Shown here piece by piece: positions 9,927-17,732 of a stretch of DNA of 64,000 bases. The number at the start of each line of letters is the position of its first letter. Position 1 is the first letter of the stretch. The notes below the pieces were generated by a model that was not told where the DNA came from, ran no database searches, and was given only the letters and a program-made list of their open reading frames with translations. The translations under genes were made by a program, and so were the position numbers. The DNA is from JAABTH01 sp964390725 (GTDB lineage Bacteria > Bacillota > Dethiobacteria > DTU022). Location: NCBI GenBank assembly GCA_964390725.1, contig CAYMIW010000011.1, positions 15,480-79,479 of the forward strand. The letters run 5' to 3'.

Positions 9927-10095
9927 ACTCTTTTCCCCTTTCCCCCAGGTTTTTGCCCATATTTTTGCAACACGGTTTACTTTTTTATATTATAATTATA
10001 TCTGAGTGCAAAGGTTAAGTAAAATAAATACATAATTCTACTGACCCGATACCTGACGTAACGAATATAACCTCGATGGATATTATTTTTAATGG

Positions 10096-10124
10096 TTGAC
10101 AAAAAAGTTTGAATACTATATTAT
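10096..10124 (+). promoter_or_regulatory. Sigma-A promoter for the riboswitch-controlled glucosaminidase gene
   Basis: A perfect TTGACA (10096-10101) is separated by 17 bases from TATTAT (10119-10124). Transcription would start near 10131, about 27 bases before the class I c-di-GMP aptamer. Confidence 0.8.
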
Positions 10125-10157
10125 TATCTTGAAGTTTATATCTTTATAACTGAACCT

Positions 10158-10275
10158 GACCGACAAAGGCAAACCTGTTGAAAGACAGGGACGCAAAGTC
10201 AAGGGTCTAAGGTTCCCAAGGGGAACTATGACAGCCTGGCAGCCGAAACGGGTTCTATTTGTTTCTTTGTCGGTC
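10158..10275 (+). ncRNA. Cyclic di-GMP class I riboswitch (GEMM-I)
   Basis: The aptamer core shows the GEMM-I blocks in order: GGCAAACC, a GAAA-type tetraloop stem, GGGACGCAAAG, GGGTCTAAGG, TATGACAGCC and GGCAGCCG. An 11-bp perfect P1 stem joins 10158-10168 with 10265-10275. The guanine before CAAA is kept, as in c-di-GMP binders. The 3' strand of P1 shares its last three bases with the following terminator stem. Ligand binding, which stabilises P1, should therefore weaken the terminator, so I predict an ON switch. Confidence 0.9.
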
Positions 10276-10297
10276 CCTCATGAAGGAGGGACTTTTT
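10273..10297 (+). terminator. Riboswitch expression platform: terminator that also hides the ribosome binding site
   Basis: A 7-bp stem GTCCCTC (10273-10279) / GAGGGAC (10286-10292) is followed by TTTTT. Its 3' arm contains the AGGAGGG ribosome binding site of the GTG start at 10299. One hairpin can therefore both stop transcription and block translation. Confidence 0.8.
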
Positions 10298-10298
10298 A

Positions 10299-11348
10299 GT
10301 GGAGAAAAGTAACTTCAGTAACACCTGCATCATCCCAGCATTATTTTCAAGTGTTTTTAATCACTGGCAGCGCAAAGTTTACCTGCTTGCCTTAGTTCTG
10401 CTTTTCCTGCTGTTCTACAGCCTGCCCGCCCAGGCGGCGGTTGAAGGCTTTGTAGCCCGGAACAGCGACGGCAGCTATCACCAGTACTGCTATGGCGAGC
10501 TGCTTGATTCTTATGCCTTACAGCTATTAGGGACCTCAAACGGTTTTTACGAAGACTTTGCCCGTAAGCAGCCGGTAGCCCTTTTTGACAGTGTTGGGGG
10601 TTATATTTGCTATGATGATGTCCTTACTGCCTATGCTTCATCGCTACGGCTCAGGCAGCAATTCGATATTAACAGTTATGCGGAAAGCGGCCAAGCCGGC
10701 AAAGCGGTTATGCCTGCCTCGCTGAAAGTTGTTACCCTTAACGCCGGCCGGCTTGTTCGTGAATCCGTAGTGCTGGGGCAGGGTGGCGAGCCGGAAAAAC
10801 CGGCAACTGCTCCAACGGCTGAAAAAGCGGCTGATCCGGAAACACCACCGCTACTCACAGTTACCCCCCTGGCCGGAGATGCGGAAGTAACCCTGGAACA
10901 AGCGCTGCAGTGGGCAACCTCATGCAGGGCGCAACAGCGTTTTATTGATGTAGCGCCTCTTTACTGGCAGTATGGCAGCCTTAATGGAATACGCCCCGAG
11001 GTTTTATTTGCCCAGGCAGCTTACGAAACGGGGTTCGGCCGTTTTAGCGGAATTGTGCCGCCTGAATATAACAATTGGGCCGGGATCAAGGTTGCCTCTT
11101 CCAACGGTAATGAACCGGAAGATCACGAGCAGTTTGCCACTCCCGACGATGGGGTTCGGGCTCATTTCAACCATATTGCCGCTTATGCCGGCCTGCCGCC
11201 CGTCGGTGAACCGCACGGTCGCTACCATGTGGTTGCCAGGGCTTCCTGGGCCGGAACAGTGGAAACGGTGGAACAGTTAAGCGGCAGGTGGGCTCCATCA
11301 CCAACTTATCATGAGCGTATAGTAGCCATGATTGAAGAAATGAAGTAA
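10299..11348 (+). CDS. Secreted glucosaminidase-like peptidoglycan hydrolase under c-di-GMP control
   Basis: The 349-residue protein has a long N-terminal signal peptide ending near the LPAQA motif (about residue 47). A roughly 110-residue N-terminal module follows (GFVARNSDG...LLDSYAL), which is shared with the amidase at 15921 and which I do not recognise. After a proline-rich linker comes a C-terminal glucosaminidase-type (GH73/lysozyme-like) domain, about residues 210-349. It contains AQAAYETGFGR, where E243 fits the catalytic glutamate of the family, and YNNWAGIK. It probably cleaves peptidoglycan glycan strands during surface remodelling. The GTG start lies 8 bases after AGGAGGG, which is embedded in the riboswitch terminator. 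A terminator follows at 11390. Confidence 0.8.
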   Translation: MEKSNFSNTCIIPALFSSVFNHWQRKVYLLALVLLFLLFYSLPAQAAVEGFVARNSDGSYHQYCYGELLDSYALQLLGTSNGFYEDFARKQPVALFDSVGGYICYDDVLTAYASSLRLRQQFDINSYAESGQAGKAVMPASLKVVTLNAGRLVRESVVLGQGGEPEKPATAPTAEKAADPETPPLLTVTPLAGDAEVTLEQALQWATSCRAQQRFIDVAPLYWQYGSLNGIRPEVLFAQAAYETGFGRFSGIVPPEYNNWAGIKVASSNGNEPEDHEQFATPDDGVRAHFNHIAAYAGLPPVGEPHGRYHVVARASWAGTVETVEQLSGRWAPSPTYHERIVAMIEEMK

Positions 11349-11389
11349 ACGTTTCCCTGCAAACCTGAACTTTGTCCAGTTAAAAAATT

Positions 11390-11412
11390 AGGCCCTTAAG
11401 GGGGCCTTTTTA
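11390..11412 (+). terminator. Rho-independent terminator after the glucosaminidase gene
   Basis: AGGCCC, loop TTAA and GGGGGCCT are followed by TTTTTAATTT. It lies 42 bases after the stop codon of the preceding gene. Confidence 0.85.
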
Positions 11413-11534
11413 ATTTGTAACGAACTTGTAACAGGATTTTGTTATACTGTAAGTGTAATTGATATATAAACTATAGGAATAGGGGTGTATAAAATTGTCA
11501 AACAATGATTTCAGTGCACTTCTTATTAAAAAAG

Positions 11535-11613
11535 GTTGAAGGAGGCAATGATGCCCGGCTTGCAGTTGGTCGCTTAAACCGGGTGAAGCCAATAGTGAAA
11601 CCGGCCTCTTCCT
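11535..11613 (+). ncRNA. Cyclic di-GMP class II riboswitch
   Basis: The core matches the class II pattern: GGAGG (P1), AATGATG (11547-11553), TTGGTCGCTTAA, then AATAGTGAAACCGGCC and CCTCTTCC. This follows the order seen in the Clostridioides and Clostridium class II aptamers (AATGATG...TTGGGCACTTGA...AGTAGTGCAACCGACC). It is unrelated in sequence to the class I aptamers nearby. The 3' P1 strand CCTCTTCC is complementary to the purine-rich region before the next start codon, so competition between P1 and a structure over the ribosome binding site is likely. Confidence 0.8.
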
Positions 11614-11649
11614 TTTAAGTGCATCGCTTGTCTAAACTTAAAAGAGAGG
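11612..11649 (+). promoter_or_regulatory. Inverted repeat next to the ribosome binding site downstream of the class II aptamer
   Basis: CTTTTAAGT (11612-11620) pairs perfectly with ACTTAAAAG just upstream of AGAGAGG. The hairpin lies between the aptamer and the start codon, and its 5' arm follows directly on the aptamer's P1 strand. It is a plausible translational expression platform; no terminator U-tract follows the hairpin. Confidence 0.55.
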
Positions 11650-11658
11650 ATGTTTACA

Positions 11659-13356
11659 ATGAAAGAAAATATCAGAAGAACATTAAAATCAGTAGTAGTA
11701 ATGTTAATTGTAACCGGCATGTTGTTCTCGCCGCTAACCGTGCTTGCCGAATCGGAGCAGTCCGGTGAAACAGATGGGAGCGCTGTGGAAACCGGGGAAC
11801 AAACTTCAGGTGGAGGGAGCTCGGATGAGCAGGGCAGTTTTTCGGAACCGTCCGGCGGTGAATCGGGCGAGCCTGAAGGAGCCGGAACCCAGGGCGGCGG
11901 TGAAAATACTGAAAACAGTGAAACCTCCGCTGGTGAAACTGATCAAGGCAGTGATGAAATAAACGGAGATGAAGGAATAAACGGAAATGAAGATGGAGGC
12001 GAAGAACCTTCAGCGGCACTTTCTGAAGTAGATCAAGAAAGCGGAGAGAGCGAAGGTTCCGAACAGGCTGAGTCTGACGGCGAGGAATCAGAACAGACTG
12101 CTGACGAATATGAGTCTGAAGTTGGCGGTGAAGAAACTGGCGGTGGAGAATCAGTTGATGAAGAAGCTGATTCAGCCGGTGAAGAAACTGAGTCAGACGG
12201 TGAAGAAGCAGTTGAAATTGATGAAGAAACCGGGCTTTATGAAAGCATTGTCGGCAATACCTACAATGTAGTGCTGACCGACCCGGGAGAGGTAAAAGAG
12301 GGAGAAGAGAACGAATTCGAACTTACCTTCACCGAAATCGGGGCCTTCAACCTGACTAAAATAACCATTACCGTGCCGGATGAATTCGAAATCAACAGCG
12401 TTGAAAGCCCGCAAACCTCAAGCGGGCAATCCTGGACGGCACAGGTTATTGGCCAGGTCATTGAACTGGCCGCAGATTTAGTGGAACCCCTGGGCTGGTT
12501 TTCAGACGACAGGCTAACTTTTAGTGAGTGGGTTTCCGTCAAATTCATGGCTACTCCCCAGGCCGAAGGCAATTACACCATAGACACCGAAGCGGAATGG
12601 ACCTACCATAACATGGAACAGGTTGGCTCAGATTATGGGATTATAGGATGGAACGTTGTCCCTTACCCACCCTTTTTAATTCCGGTTTACGGCAATGTAC
12701 CTGTATATGACTGGGTCAGGCATGATAACCCGAATAGCAGGCATGGTGCCGATCCTCAGGTTCAGGTATTAGCTGCTGCTGAAGAGACCGGAAACGGTGG
12801 TGGCCAACCGAATGGCCCGGTTGAACCTGCTGGTCCCTTTGGGTTTGACATTCCCTTTACACCGTTCCAGCCCGGTGGCACTGAAGAGACAGGAACAGCC
12901 GGCCTGGCTGTAGCTCCTGAAGAGCCCCAGGTTAACCCCGGCGACTACCTGGTTATTCCACCGGAAGATCCCGAATCGGAACTGGTTCCCCTGATTGATG
13001 TCCCCTTTGTTGAGGAAGCTACCAGGGAGGAACTTGAAGAAGCGGTTGCCGCATACGAAGTGCTTTACGAGTACTTTGAGGAATACTGGGAAGAAATGAC
13101 CGAAGAAGAATATGCCAGGCATCTGCTCGACCTTTCTGCTGCCTGGGCGGCCATCCAGCTTCGCGAAGCGGTCCTGGCCATGGAAGCAGGAGAAGAATAC
13201 GAGCTGGAAACAGTTGTTGAAGCAACGAACCTGGCTATGGAACATTTCGGAGAACACGGTGAACATCTTAACTCAGAGCAGGAACTGGCTTTCACCGCGG
13301 TTATGGATGCGGTAGCAGAGCTGCTCCAGTTAATGCAAGAAGAGTCGGCCGTGTAA
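11659..13356 (+). CDS. Very acidic secreted surface protein under class II c-di-GMP control
   Basis: The 565-residue product has a signal peptide (about residues 1-31, ending VLAES). A low-complexity region of about 160 residues rich in Glu, Ser, Gly and Asp follows. Next is a beta-rich domain (about 190-320: YNVVLTDPGEVKEGEENEFE, KITITVPDEFEI) that resembles adhesin-like or cohesin-like Ig folds. A proline/glycine linker and a helical acidic C-terminus complete it. The ATG at 11659 is preferred over 11650 because AGAGAGG abuts the latter and is 9 bases from the former. I do not recognise a family. The acidity suggests an extended, cation-binding surface or matrix protein; no wall-anchor motif is visible, so it may be released. 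Confidence 0.75.
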   Translation: MKENIRRTLKSVVVMLIVTGMLFSPLTVLAESEQSGETDGSAVETGEQTSGGGSSDEQGSFSEPSGGESGEPEGAGTQGGGENTENSETSAGETDQGSDEINGDEGINGNEDGGEEPSAALSEVDQESGESEGSEQAESDGEESEQTADEYESEVGGEETGGGESVDEEADSAGEETESDGEEAVEIDEETGLYESIVGNTYNVVLTDPGEVKEGEENEFELTFTEIGAFNLTKITITVPDEFEINSVESPQTSSGQSWTAQVIGQVIELAADLVEPLGWFSDDRLTFSEWVSVKFMATPQAEGNYTIDTEAEWTYHNMEQVGSDYGIIGWNVVPYPPFLIPVYGNVPVYDWVRHDNPNSRHGADPQVQVLAAAEETGNGGGQPNGPVEPAGPFGFDIPFTPFQPGGTEETGTAGLAVAPEEPQVNPGDYLVIPPEDPESELVPLIDVPFVEEATREELEEAVAAYEVLYEYFEEYWEEMTEEEYARHLLDLSAAWAAIQLREAVLAMEAGEEYELETVVEATNLAMEHFGEHGEHLNSEQELAFTAVMDAVAELLQLMQEESAV

Positions 13357-13423
13357 CGTTTCCAAAAAACACACCAGCGTTAGGTAGCCGGTAATATAAA
13401 CAAACAGGTTAAAAAATCAAACC

Positions 13424-13470
13424 GGGGCGGTCGCTGTTTCAAGCGGTAACCGCCCCTTCTTTATATTTTT
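13424..13470. terminator. Bidirectional terminator between convergent genes
   Basis: GGGGCGGT (13424-13431) pairs with ACCGCCCC (13449-13456). TTCTTTATATTTTT follows on the plus strand, and a T-rich run follows on the minus strand. It serves both the acidic surface protein and the convergent gene at 13476. Confidence 0.85.
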
Positions 13471-13475
13471 CTCAA

Positions 13476-14024
13476 TCAGTGGCTCCGGGGCATGCAAATT
13501 ATTTCAAGAACTTTTGTGTCAAAAAACTGGCTTGAGTGAGCAGGTTCTATTACGCAGGCTGCATCAGCTCCCTTGGCGCTGCCTCCAATAGCAATTACTT
13601 CTTTGCCGTAGGGAATTAAACCGGCGTCAAGGGCCATGATACTGATTTCAACACATACTTTAATCCCCTGTCCGAAAAGGCGCAGGGTTCCGGCAACAAT
13701 TTCTGCCGGGTAGATGCCCTGGAAATGGTTGCGCATAGCCCGGTCGATACCGGCGAAGAGATGTGTGGTGGTTAAAACCTTTACCCCCAGCTCCTGTAAC
13801 AGGCGGCGCGAACGTGTTCCCATCTCATCGTCGCCCGGTTTGGCAAAGCCGACATGGTGGCTGACACAGACAATATTAAAGCCTTTGTTTGCCAGCATCT
13901 GGGCCGTTTTGCCGCTGTTTGAAGCAACTATAATATATTTAATACCCAGTTCTTTTGCCCTGGTCATTGCTGCTTCAATAGTACCCTCTGTATTCATGCT
14001 GCCTTTTTCGGGCCAAAGCTGCAT
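13476..14024 (-). CDS. Pyruvate kinase alpha/beta (C-terminal) domain-like protein
   Basis: The 182-residue protein resembles the stand-alone pyruvate kinase C-terminal domain found in many Clostridia and archaea (PK_C-like fold). Features are TIEAAMTRAKELGIKYIIVA near the N-terminus, SNSGKTA, the repeated GG/GSAKGADAA segment and VLEIICMPR at the end. It has no kinase barrel, so it cannot make pyruvate by itself; its function is unknown. A near-perfect site, AAGGAGGAATAAAT, precedes the ATG at 14024. It is transcribed away from the next riboswitch-controlled operon. Confidence 0.8.
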   Translation of the reverse strand: MQLWPEKGSMNTEGTIEAAMTRAKELGIKYIIVASNSGKTAQMLANKGFNIVCVSHHVGFAKPGDDEMGTRSRRLLQELGVKVLTTTHLFAGIDRAMRNHFQGIYPAEIVAGTLRLFGQGIKVCVEISIMALDAGLIPYGKEVIAIGGSAKGADAACVIEPAHSSQFFDTKVLEIICMPRSH

Positions 14025-14103
14025 ATTTATTCCTCCTTATTCTAATAAAAGTATCTTTTATTATTCTCTTTCATATGGCGATTTCCTATCAAAAAGTTAA
14101 TAG

Positions 14104-14132
14104 TTGACAAATTTTTAAAGCCCTGATAATAT
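14104..14132 (+). promoter_or_regulatory. Sigma-A promoter for the beta-helix/amidase operon
   Basis: TTGACA (14104-14109), a 17-base spacer and TAATAT (14127-14132). The predicted start near 14139 is about 56 bases upstream of the class I aptamer at 14195. Confidence 0.8.
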
Positions 14133-14194
14133 TATTATGAAAAATTAGAAATATTTGCCGTGTCTTAACATAAAATGCGGCAAGGCACTGAAAA

Positions 14195-14313
14195 CCTGAT
14201 CGAAAAGGCACGCCTGCCGAAAGGCAGGGTCGCAAAACCCTGGATCTAAGGGCGGAGCTTAGAACAGCTCCGGCTAAGACAGCCCGGTTGACGAAACAGG
14301 TTATTTCTATCGG
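14195..14313 (+). ncRNA. Cyclic di-GMP class I riboswitch, slightly divergent core
   Basis: The GEMM-I order is clear: GGCACGCC, CTGCCGAAAGGCAG stem with GAAA loop, GGGTCGCAAAACC, GGATCTAAGG, a long GC-rich P3 hairpin (GGAGC...GCTCC), CTAAGACAGCC and CGGTTGACG. Two blocks differ from the usual core: GGCACG for GGCAAA and GTCGC for GACGC. The guanine before CA is retained. P1 is short (TGAT.GAAA with TTTC.ATCG). No T-run hairpin follows. The sequence GAAAGGCAGGGAG before the downstream start repeats the aptamer's GAAAGGCAGGG strand, so the aptamer's CCTGCC could alternatively pair with the ribosome binding site. Confidence 0.82.
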
Positions 14314-14381
14314 TGTTTACAGATAAAGAGATATATACAGAGAGATAAAAGCCTTCCAACTATTGAAAGGCAGGGAGAAAA

Positions 14382-15878
14382 ATGAGCAGACTGGGCCGGC
14401 GCAGGGCACGGCGTCGCATTAAATTCAGCCCTCTATTTATTATCATACCCGTGGTAGCGCTATTACTGGCCGGTGCTGCTTATCTGCTTGTTACTGATAC
14501 CTTCGGTTTAACTTCATCTATACGCGGTCTATTCACCGCCAGCCGGGTTGAAATGTTCACCGAAGATGGTCTGCGGATTATCGAAACCGATTACACCATC
14601 GACGAGCCCGGTTCACAACTGGAAGATACCCATGTTTACGGAAACTTATATATAAGCGAAAATGTTGGCGACGGTTCTGTAACATTAAGCAATGTTATAG
14701 TTGATGGATCCGTTTTTATCCGCGGTGGCGGTTTAAAAACAATCAATATTATTGACTGCAGTTTTCCCGACCTGCGGGTTAACCGCCCGGGGGGGCGTGT
14801 GCGGCTGGTGGCTACCGGCGAAACAGTGGTTGATAATGTTTTGTTGGAAAGCGGAGCCCGGTTGATTGAAAAAGTAGCCGAAGAAAGCCCCGGTTTTAAA
14901 AGAATTGAAGTTGTCACCCAGGATAAAATTGAGTTGGCCGGTAGTTTTAATACTATAAAGCTGTCAGTTAAAGATTCTTTCGTGGAGATTGACAGCGATG
15001 AACTGCAGGAGCTGATAGTCAGCAGGGGAGGTAGTGGTTCTGCTCTCAAATATTCTGATGGCATGATCATAAAAAAACTTTATCTGGATGGCGACGTAAT
15101 TTTAATGGGTCGCCTGGGAGTTGAAGAGGCCTACCTGTCAGCCCAGGGTAATACCGATTTAAACGGTAACTTTAACCAGGTCAGGATCATGGCCGAGGCC
15201 GGGCTGTTTAACCTGCTTGAAGATTCAACCTTCGCTGAAATAGTGCTGACACAAGATGCTTTTAATAACGAGCTCTATATTGAGGAAGAAGTGACCGTTG
15301 CTTACCTTGAACTTAACGAGGCGGCAGTGATCAGGGGGTCAGGAATTATTGAACTGGTTATAGTTAATGCCCAGGGGTCTACCATGGAGCAGATTCCCCT
15401 TGATATCGATTTTGGTGAGGAAGATATCAGTATTACCATTGCCGGGCACGAAATATCCAGTACCCTGATGCTCAGAGCCCTTATCGAGCATAATGACCCT
15501 TATTATTACGAAGCTACAGCAGATGTTACTCCCCAGCCTGAACCGGAGCCCGAACCTGAACCTGAACCTGAACCCGAACCGGAACCTGAACCGGAACCTG
15601 AACCCGAACCCGAGCCCGAGCCCGAACCCGACGAGGAAGAAGAACCGGAAGAGGTTGCAGGTGATAGTTTAATAAAAGATTTTATTGTCGGTGATCAGGA
15701 ACTAACCGTGGGTCTGAAGCTGGTAGTTGTTACCCTGACCGTAGATGACCCCGGCAACTATAAGGTTACAGTAGGTGGTAAAGAGCTTGATTTCTATGAT
15801 GGTGAAGAAAAATTTTTCAGGGGTGAAGTACCCAAAATTGATGCAGTGCGCGATAAGGTAGAGGTGAGCCGCAGGTAG
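14382..15878 (+). CDS. Membrane-anchored beta-helix-like surface protein with Pro-Glu linker
   Basis: This 498-residue protein has an arginine-rich N-terminus (RLGRRRARRR) and one membrane segment (about residues 17-38). About 320 residues of short, regular beta-strand repeats follow (NLYISENVGDGSVTLSNV, VIVDGSVFI), suggesting a right-handed beta-helix or bactofilin-like solenoid. Then comes a (Pro-Glu)n linker (about 384-418) and an 80-residue C-terminal beta domain. The anchor puts the solenoid outside the cell, with the stiff linker displaying the terminal domain. GGCAGGGAG, 5 bases before the ATG, is the ribosome binding site. The amidase gene starts 42 bases downstream, so both share the riboswitch. 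The family is not recognised with certainty. Confidence 0.72.
   Translation: MSRLGRRRARRRIKFSPLFIIIPVVALLLAGAAYLLVTDTFGLTSSIRGLFTASRVEMFTEDGLRIIETDYTIDEPGSQLEDTHVYGNLYISENVGDGSVTLSNVIVDGSVFIRGGGLKTINIIDCSFPDLRVNRPGGRVRLVATGETVVDNVLLESGARLIEKVAEESPGFKRIEVVTQDKIELAGSFNTIKLSVKDSFVEIDSDELQELIVSRGGSGSALKYSDGMIIKKLYLDGDVILMGRLGVEEAYLSAQGNTDLNGNFNQVRIMAEAGLFNLLEDSTFAEIVLTQDAFNNELYIEEEVTVAYLELNEAAVIRGSGIIELVIVNAQGSTMEQIPLDIDFGEEDISITIAGHEISSTLMLRALIEHNDPYYYEATADVTPQPEPEPEPEPEPEPEPEPEPEPEPEPEPEPEPDEEEEPEEVAGDSLIKDFIVGDQELTVGLKLVVVTLTVDDPGNYKVTVGGKELDFYDGEEKFFRGEVPKIDAVRDKVEVSRR
15534..15632 (+). repeat. In-frame tandem Pro-Glu codon repeat
   Basis: About 16 Pro-Glu dipeptides are coded by alternating CCT/CCC/CCG/GAA/GAG/GAC hexamers. 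The third bases vary, so this is an old rather than freshly expanded repeat. It could still change length by slippage or recombination. Confidence 0.8.
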
Positions 15879-15920
15879 TGGTAAGTGTTAGCAGCAAAGA
15901 ATATGTCCGGAGGTGGACCG

Positions 15921-17732
15921 GTGCCGGCAAATAAAAAAACAATAACCAGGATTATCTTAATCACCCTGACCATGCTGATTTTATTCAGCACACCGGCTGT
16001 TGCCGCGGTAAGCGGTTTTGTTGCCAAAGATAACGGGGGCGAATGCTATGAGTATGCATACGACGACCTGCTTGATTCGTATGCCCTGAAGATGCTCGGC
16101 CTTTCCAACGGACTGTATGAAGATTTTGCTTCAAAATCGGTTTATGCCCTGCTTAACAGCACGGGTGCATATATAGACTATAAAGCCATTCTGGATCAAT
16201 ACGCGGCGGTTTTGCTTTCCGGCAGTTCATTTGATATTGGACAATACACTGAAAGTGCAACTGCGAAAAAGGCTGTTCTGCCTGCTACTATTAATCAGGT
16301 TAAAGTTGTTTCGGGAAAAATAACCCATATTGAAAAAAATATTGGTTCCAGTACCGAGGCCAACCCCGGAATTGATCCACCTAAAACAAAAACGGCGATC
16401 AGCGGTCTCTCCACCGTTTCTGTCGAACAAGCCCAGTTGTGGGCTGCCGGGCGGGGAGCGCACCAGCGTTTTATTGATATAGCCCCCCTCTACTGGCAGT
16501 ATGGTGAAAAAACAGGAATAAGGCCAGAGGTGCTTTACGCCCAGGCGGCAATAACCACCAGCTACGGTCGCTTTGACAGCCAGATTCCCGTCGACGCCAA
16601 TAACTGGGCCGGAATAAAAAAAGCCGACGGCGGCGGTGAGTCGAACGCTAATTTTGAGACTTTTGCTTCCGCTGATGACGGGGTCAGGGCTCATTACAAT
16701 CATATGGCTGCTTACCTGGGGCTGGATCCAATTGGCGAGCCTCACGCCCGCTATGTAGAGGTTGTTAATCAATCATGGGCCGGAGCAGTTATTTTTGTAG
16801 AAGATTTAAGTGGAAAGTGGGATTCCTCGCTCGATTACCATGTGCATGTTTTGACCCTGCTCGATCAAATGTATAAAACCAAGACGGAGAGCCGGGAAGA
16901 GGAGCCGCCCGCGGAGAGCAATAACCCGGGCCACTCCGGCAGCAGCCCGGGCAGTGAATCGGGTGATGAACAGACAGTAGCGGTTAATGTTGATATTCTG
17001 CGTCTGCGAAGCGGACCGGGCACGGAATATGATATTCTTGACCGTCTTGTGCGTGGTACCGTCCTTACTGTTAAAGAGAGCCAGGGTGTCTGGCTGAAGG
17101 TTATTACGCCGGACAATAAAAATGGTTGGGTCCATGGTGAATATGTTGTCAGGGTGGGAACCGCTGTTGATGTTTTTGTTGGAAAAACAATTGTTATTGA
17201 TCCCGGTCACGGTGGATCTGATCCCGGGGCAATCGGCATAACCGGTCTGCGGGAAAAAGTAGTTAACCTGGCCGTGGCCCAGCACCTGGTCAATATGCTG
17301 AAAGATGCAGGCGCTAAAGTATTGGTAACCCGCAGCGGTGATCAGTCTGTCAGCAACCAGCAGAGGGTGGACCTGGCCAATGATGCCGGGGCCGACCTCT
17401 TTATCAGCATTCATGCCAACGCTTTTTCCAACCCGGAATCCAACGGTACGGAAACTCATTACTGTGGCAAGAACAGCAGCACAACAGCCAGCAAATACCT
17501 GGCCCAGCAACTGCAGCGCGAACTGGTGCCGGCGCTGGGGCTGCGCGACCGCGGGGTTAAAGCAAACAGCTTCTTTGTACTGACTAAAACCAATATGCCG
17601 GCAGCCCTTGTTGAACTCGGGTTTTTGACCAATGCCGAGGAAGAAAAGCTGCTCGGTGAGAAAAAGACTCAACAGGCTGCAGCCGAAGCCCTGTTCAGGG
17701 GGATTGAAGCATTCCTGCAAAAATACAGGTAA
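15921..17732 (+). CDS. N-acetylmuramoyl-L-alanine amidase with SH3b and degenerate glucosaminidase-like domain
   Basis: The GTG at 15921 is chosen because GGAGGTGG lies just before it; the product is 603 residues. Order: signal peptide (about 1-28, ending AVAA), the roughly 110-residue module shared with the protein at 10299, a glucosaminidase-like domain, a linker, a bacterial SH3 domain (LRLRSGPGTEYDILDRL) and a C-terminal Amidase_3 domain. Zinc and catalytic residues of Amidase_3 are present: H430 (DPGHGG), E445, H498 (SIHANA) and E565 (VELGFL). In the glucosaminidase-like part the expected glutamate is Thr (AQAAITTSYGR against AQAAYETGFGR in the paralogue), so that domain probably only binds. 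The enzyme should cut the stem peptide from muramic acid. Riboswitch control links it to c-di-GMP. Confidence 0.88.
   Translation: MPANKKTITRIILITLTMLILFSTPAVAAVSGFVAKDNGGECYEYAYDDLLDSYALKMLGLSNGLYEDFASKSVYALLNSTGAYIDYKAILDQYAAVLLSGSSFDIGQYTESATAKKAVLPATINQVKVVSGKITHIEKNIGSSTEANPGIDPPKTKTAISGLSTVSVEQAQLWAAGRGAHQRFIDIAPLYWQYGEKTGIRPEVLYAQAAITTSYGRFDSQIPVDANNWAGIKKADGGGESNANFETFASADDGVRAHYNHMAAYLGLDPIGEPHARYVEVVNQSWAGAVIFVEDLSGKWDSSLDYHVHVLTLLDQMYKTKTESREEEPPAESNNPGHSGSSPGSESGDEQTVAVNVDILRLRSGPGTEYDILDRLVRGTVLTVKESQGVWLKVITPDNKNGWVHGEYVVRVGTAVDVFVGKTIVIDPGHGGSDPGAIGITGLREKVVNLAVAQHLVNMLKDAGAKVLVTRSGDQSVSNQQRVDLANDAGADLFISIHANAFSNPESNGTETHYCGKNSSTTASKYLAQQLQRELVPALGLRDRGVKANSFFVLTKTNMPAALVELGFLTNAEEEKLLGEKKTQQAAAEALFRGIEAFLQKYR

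Noticed and set aside
10158..14313. GEMM-I variants specific for cGAMP
   Set aside because: The position before CAAA/CACG is G in all three class I aptamers, whereas cGAMP-type variants usually carry A there.
16806..17720. 304-codon frame on the minus strand
   Set aside because: It lies fully opposite the amidase gene, whose domains are unmistakable; no ribosome binding site or family.
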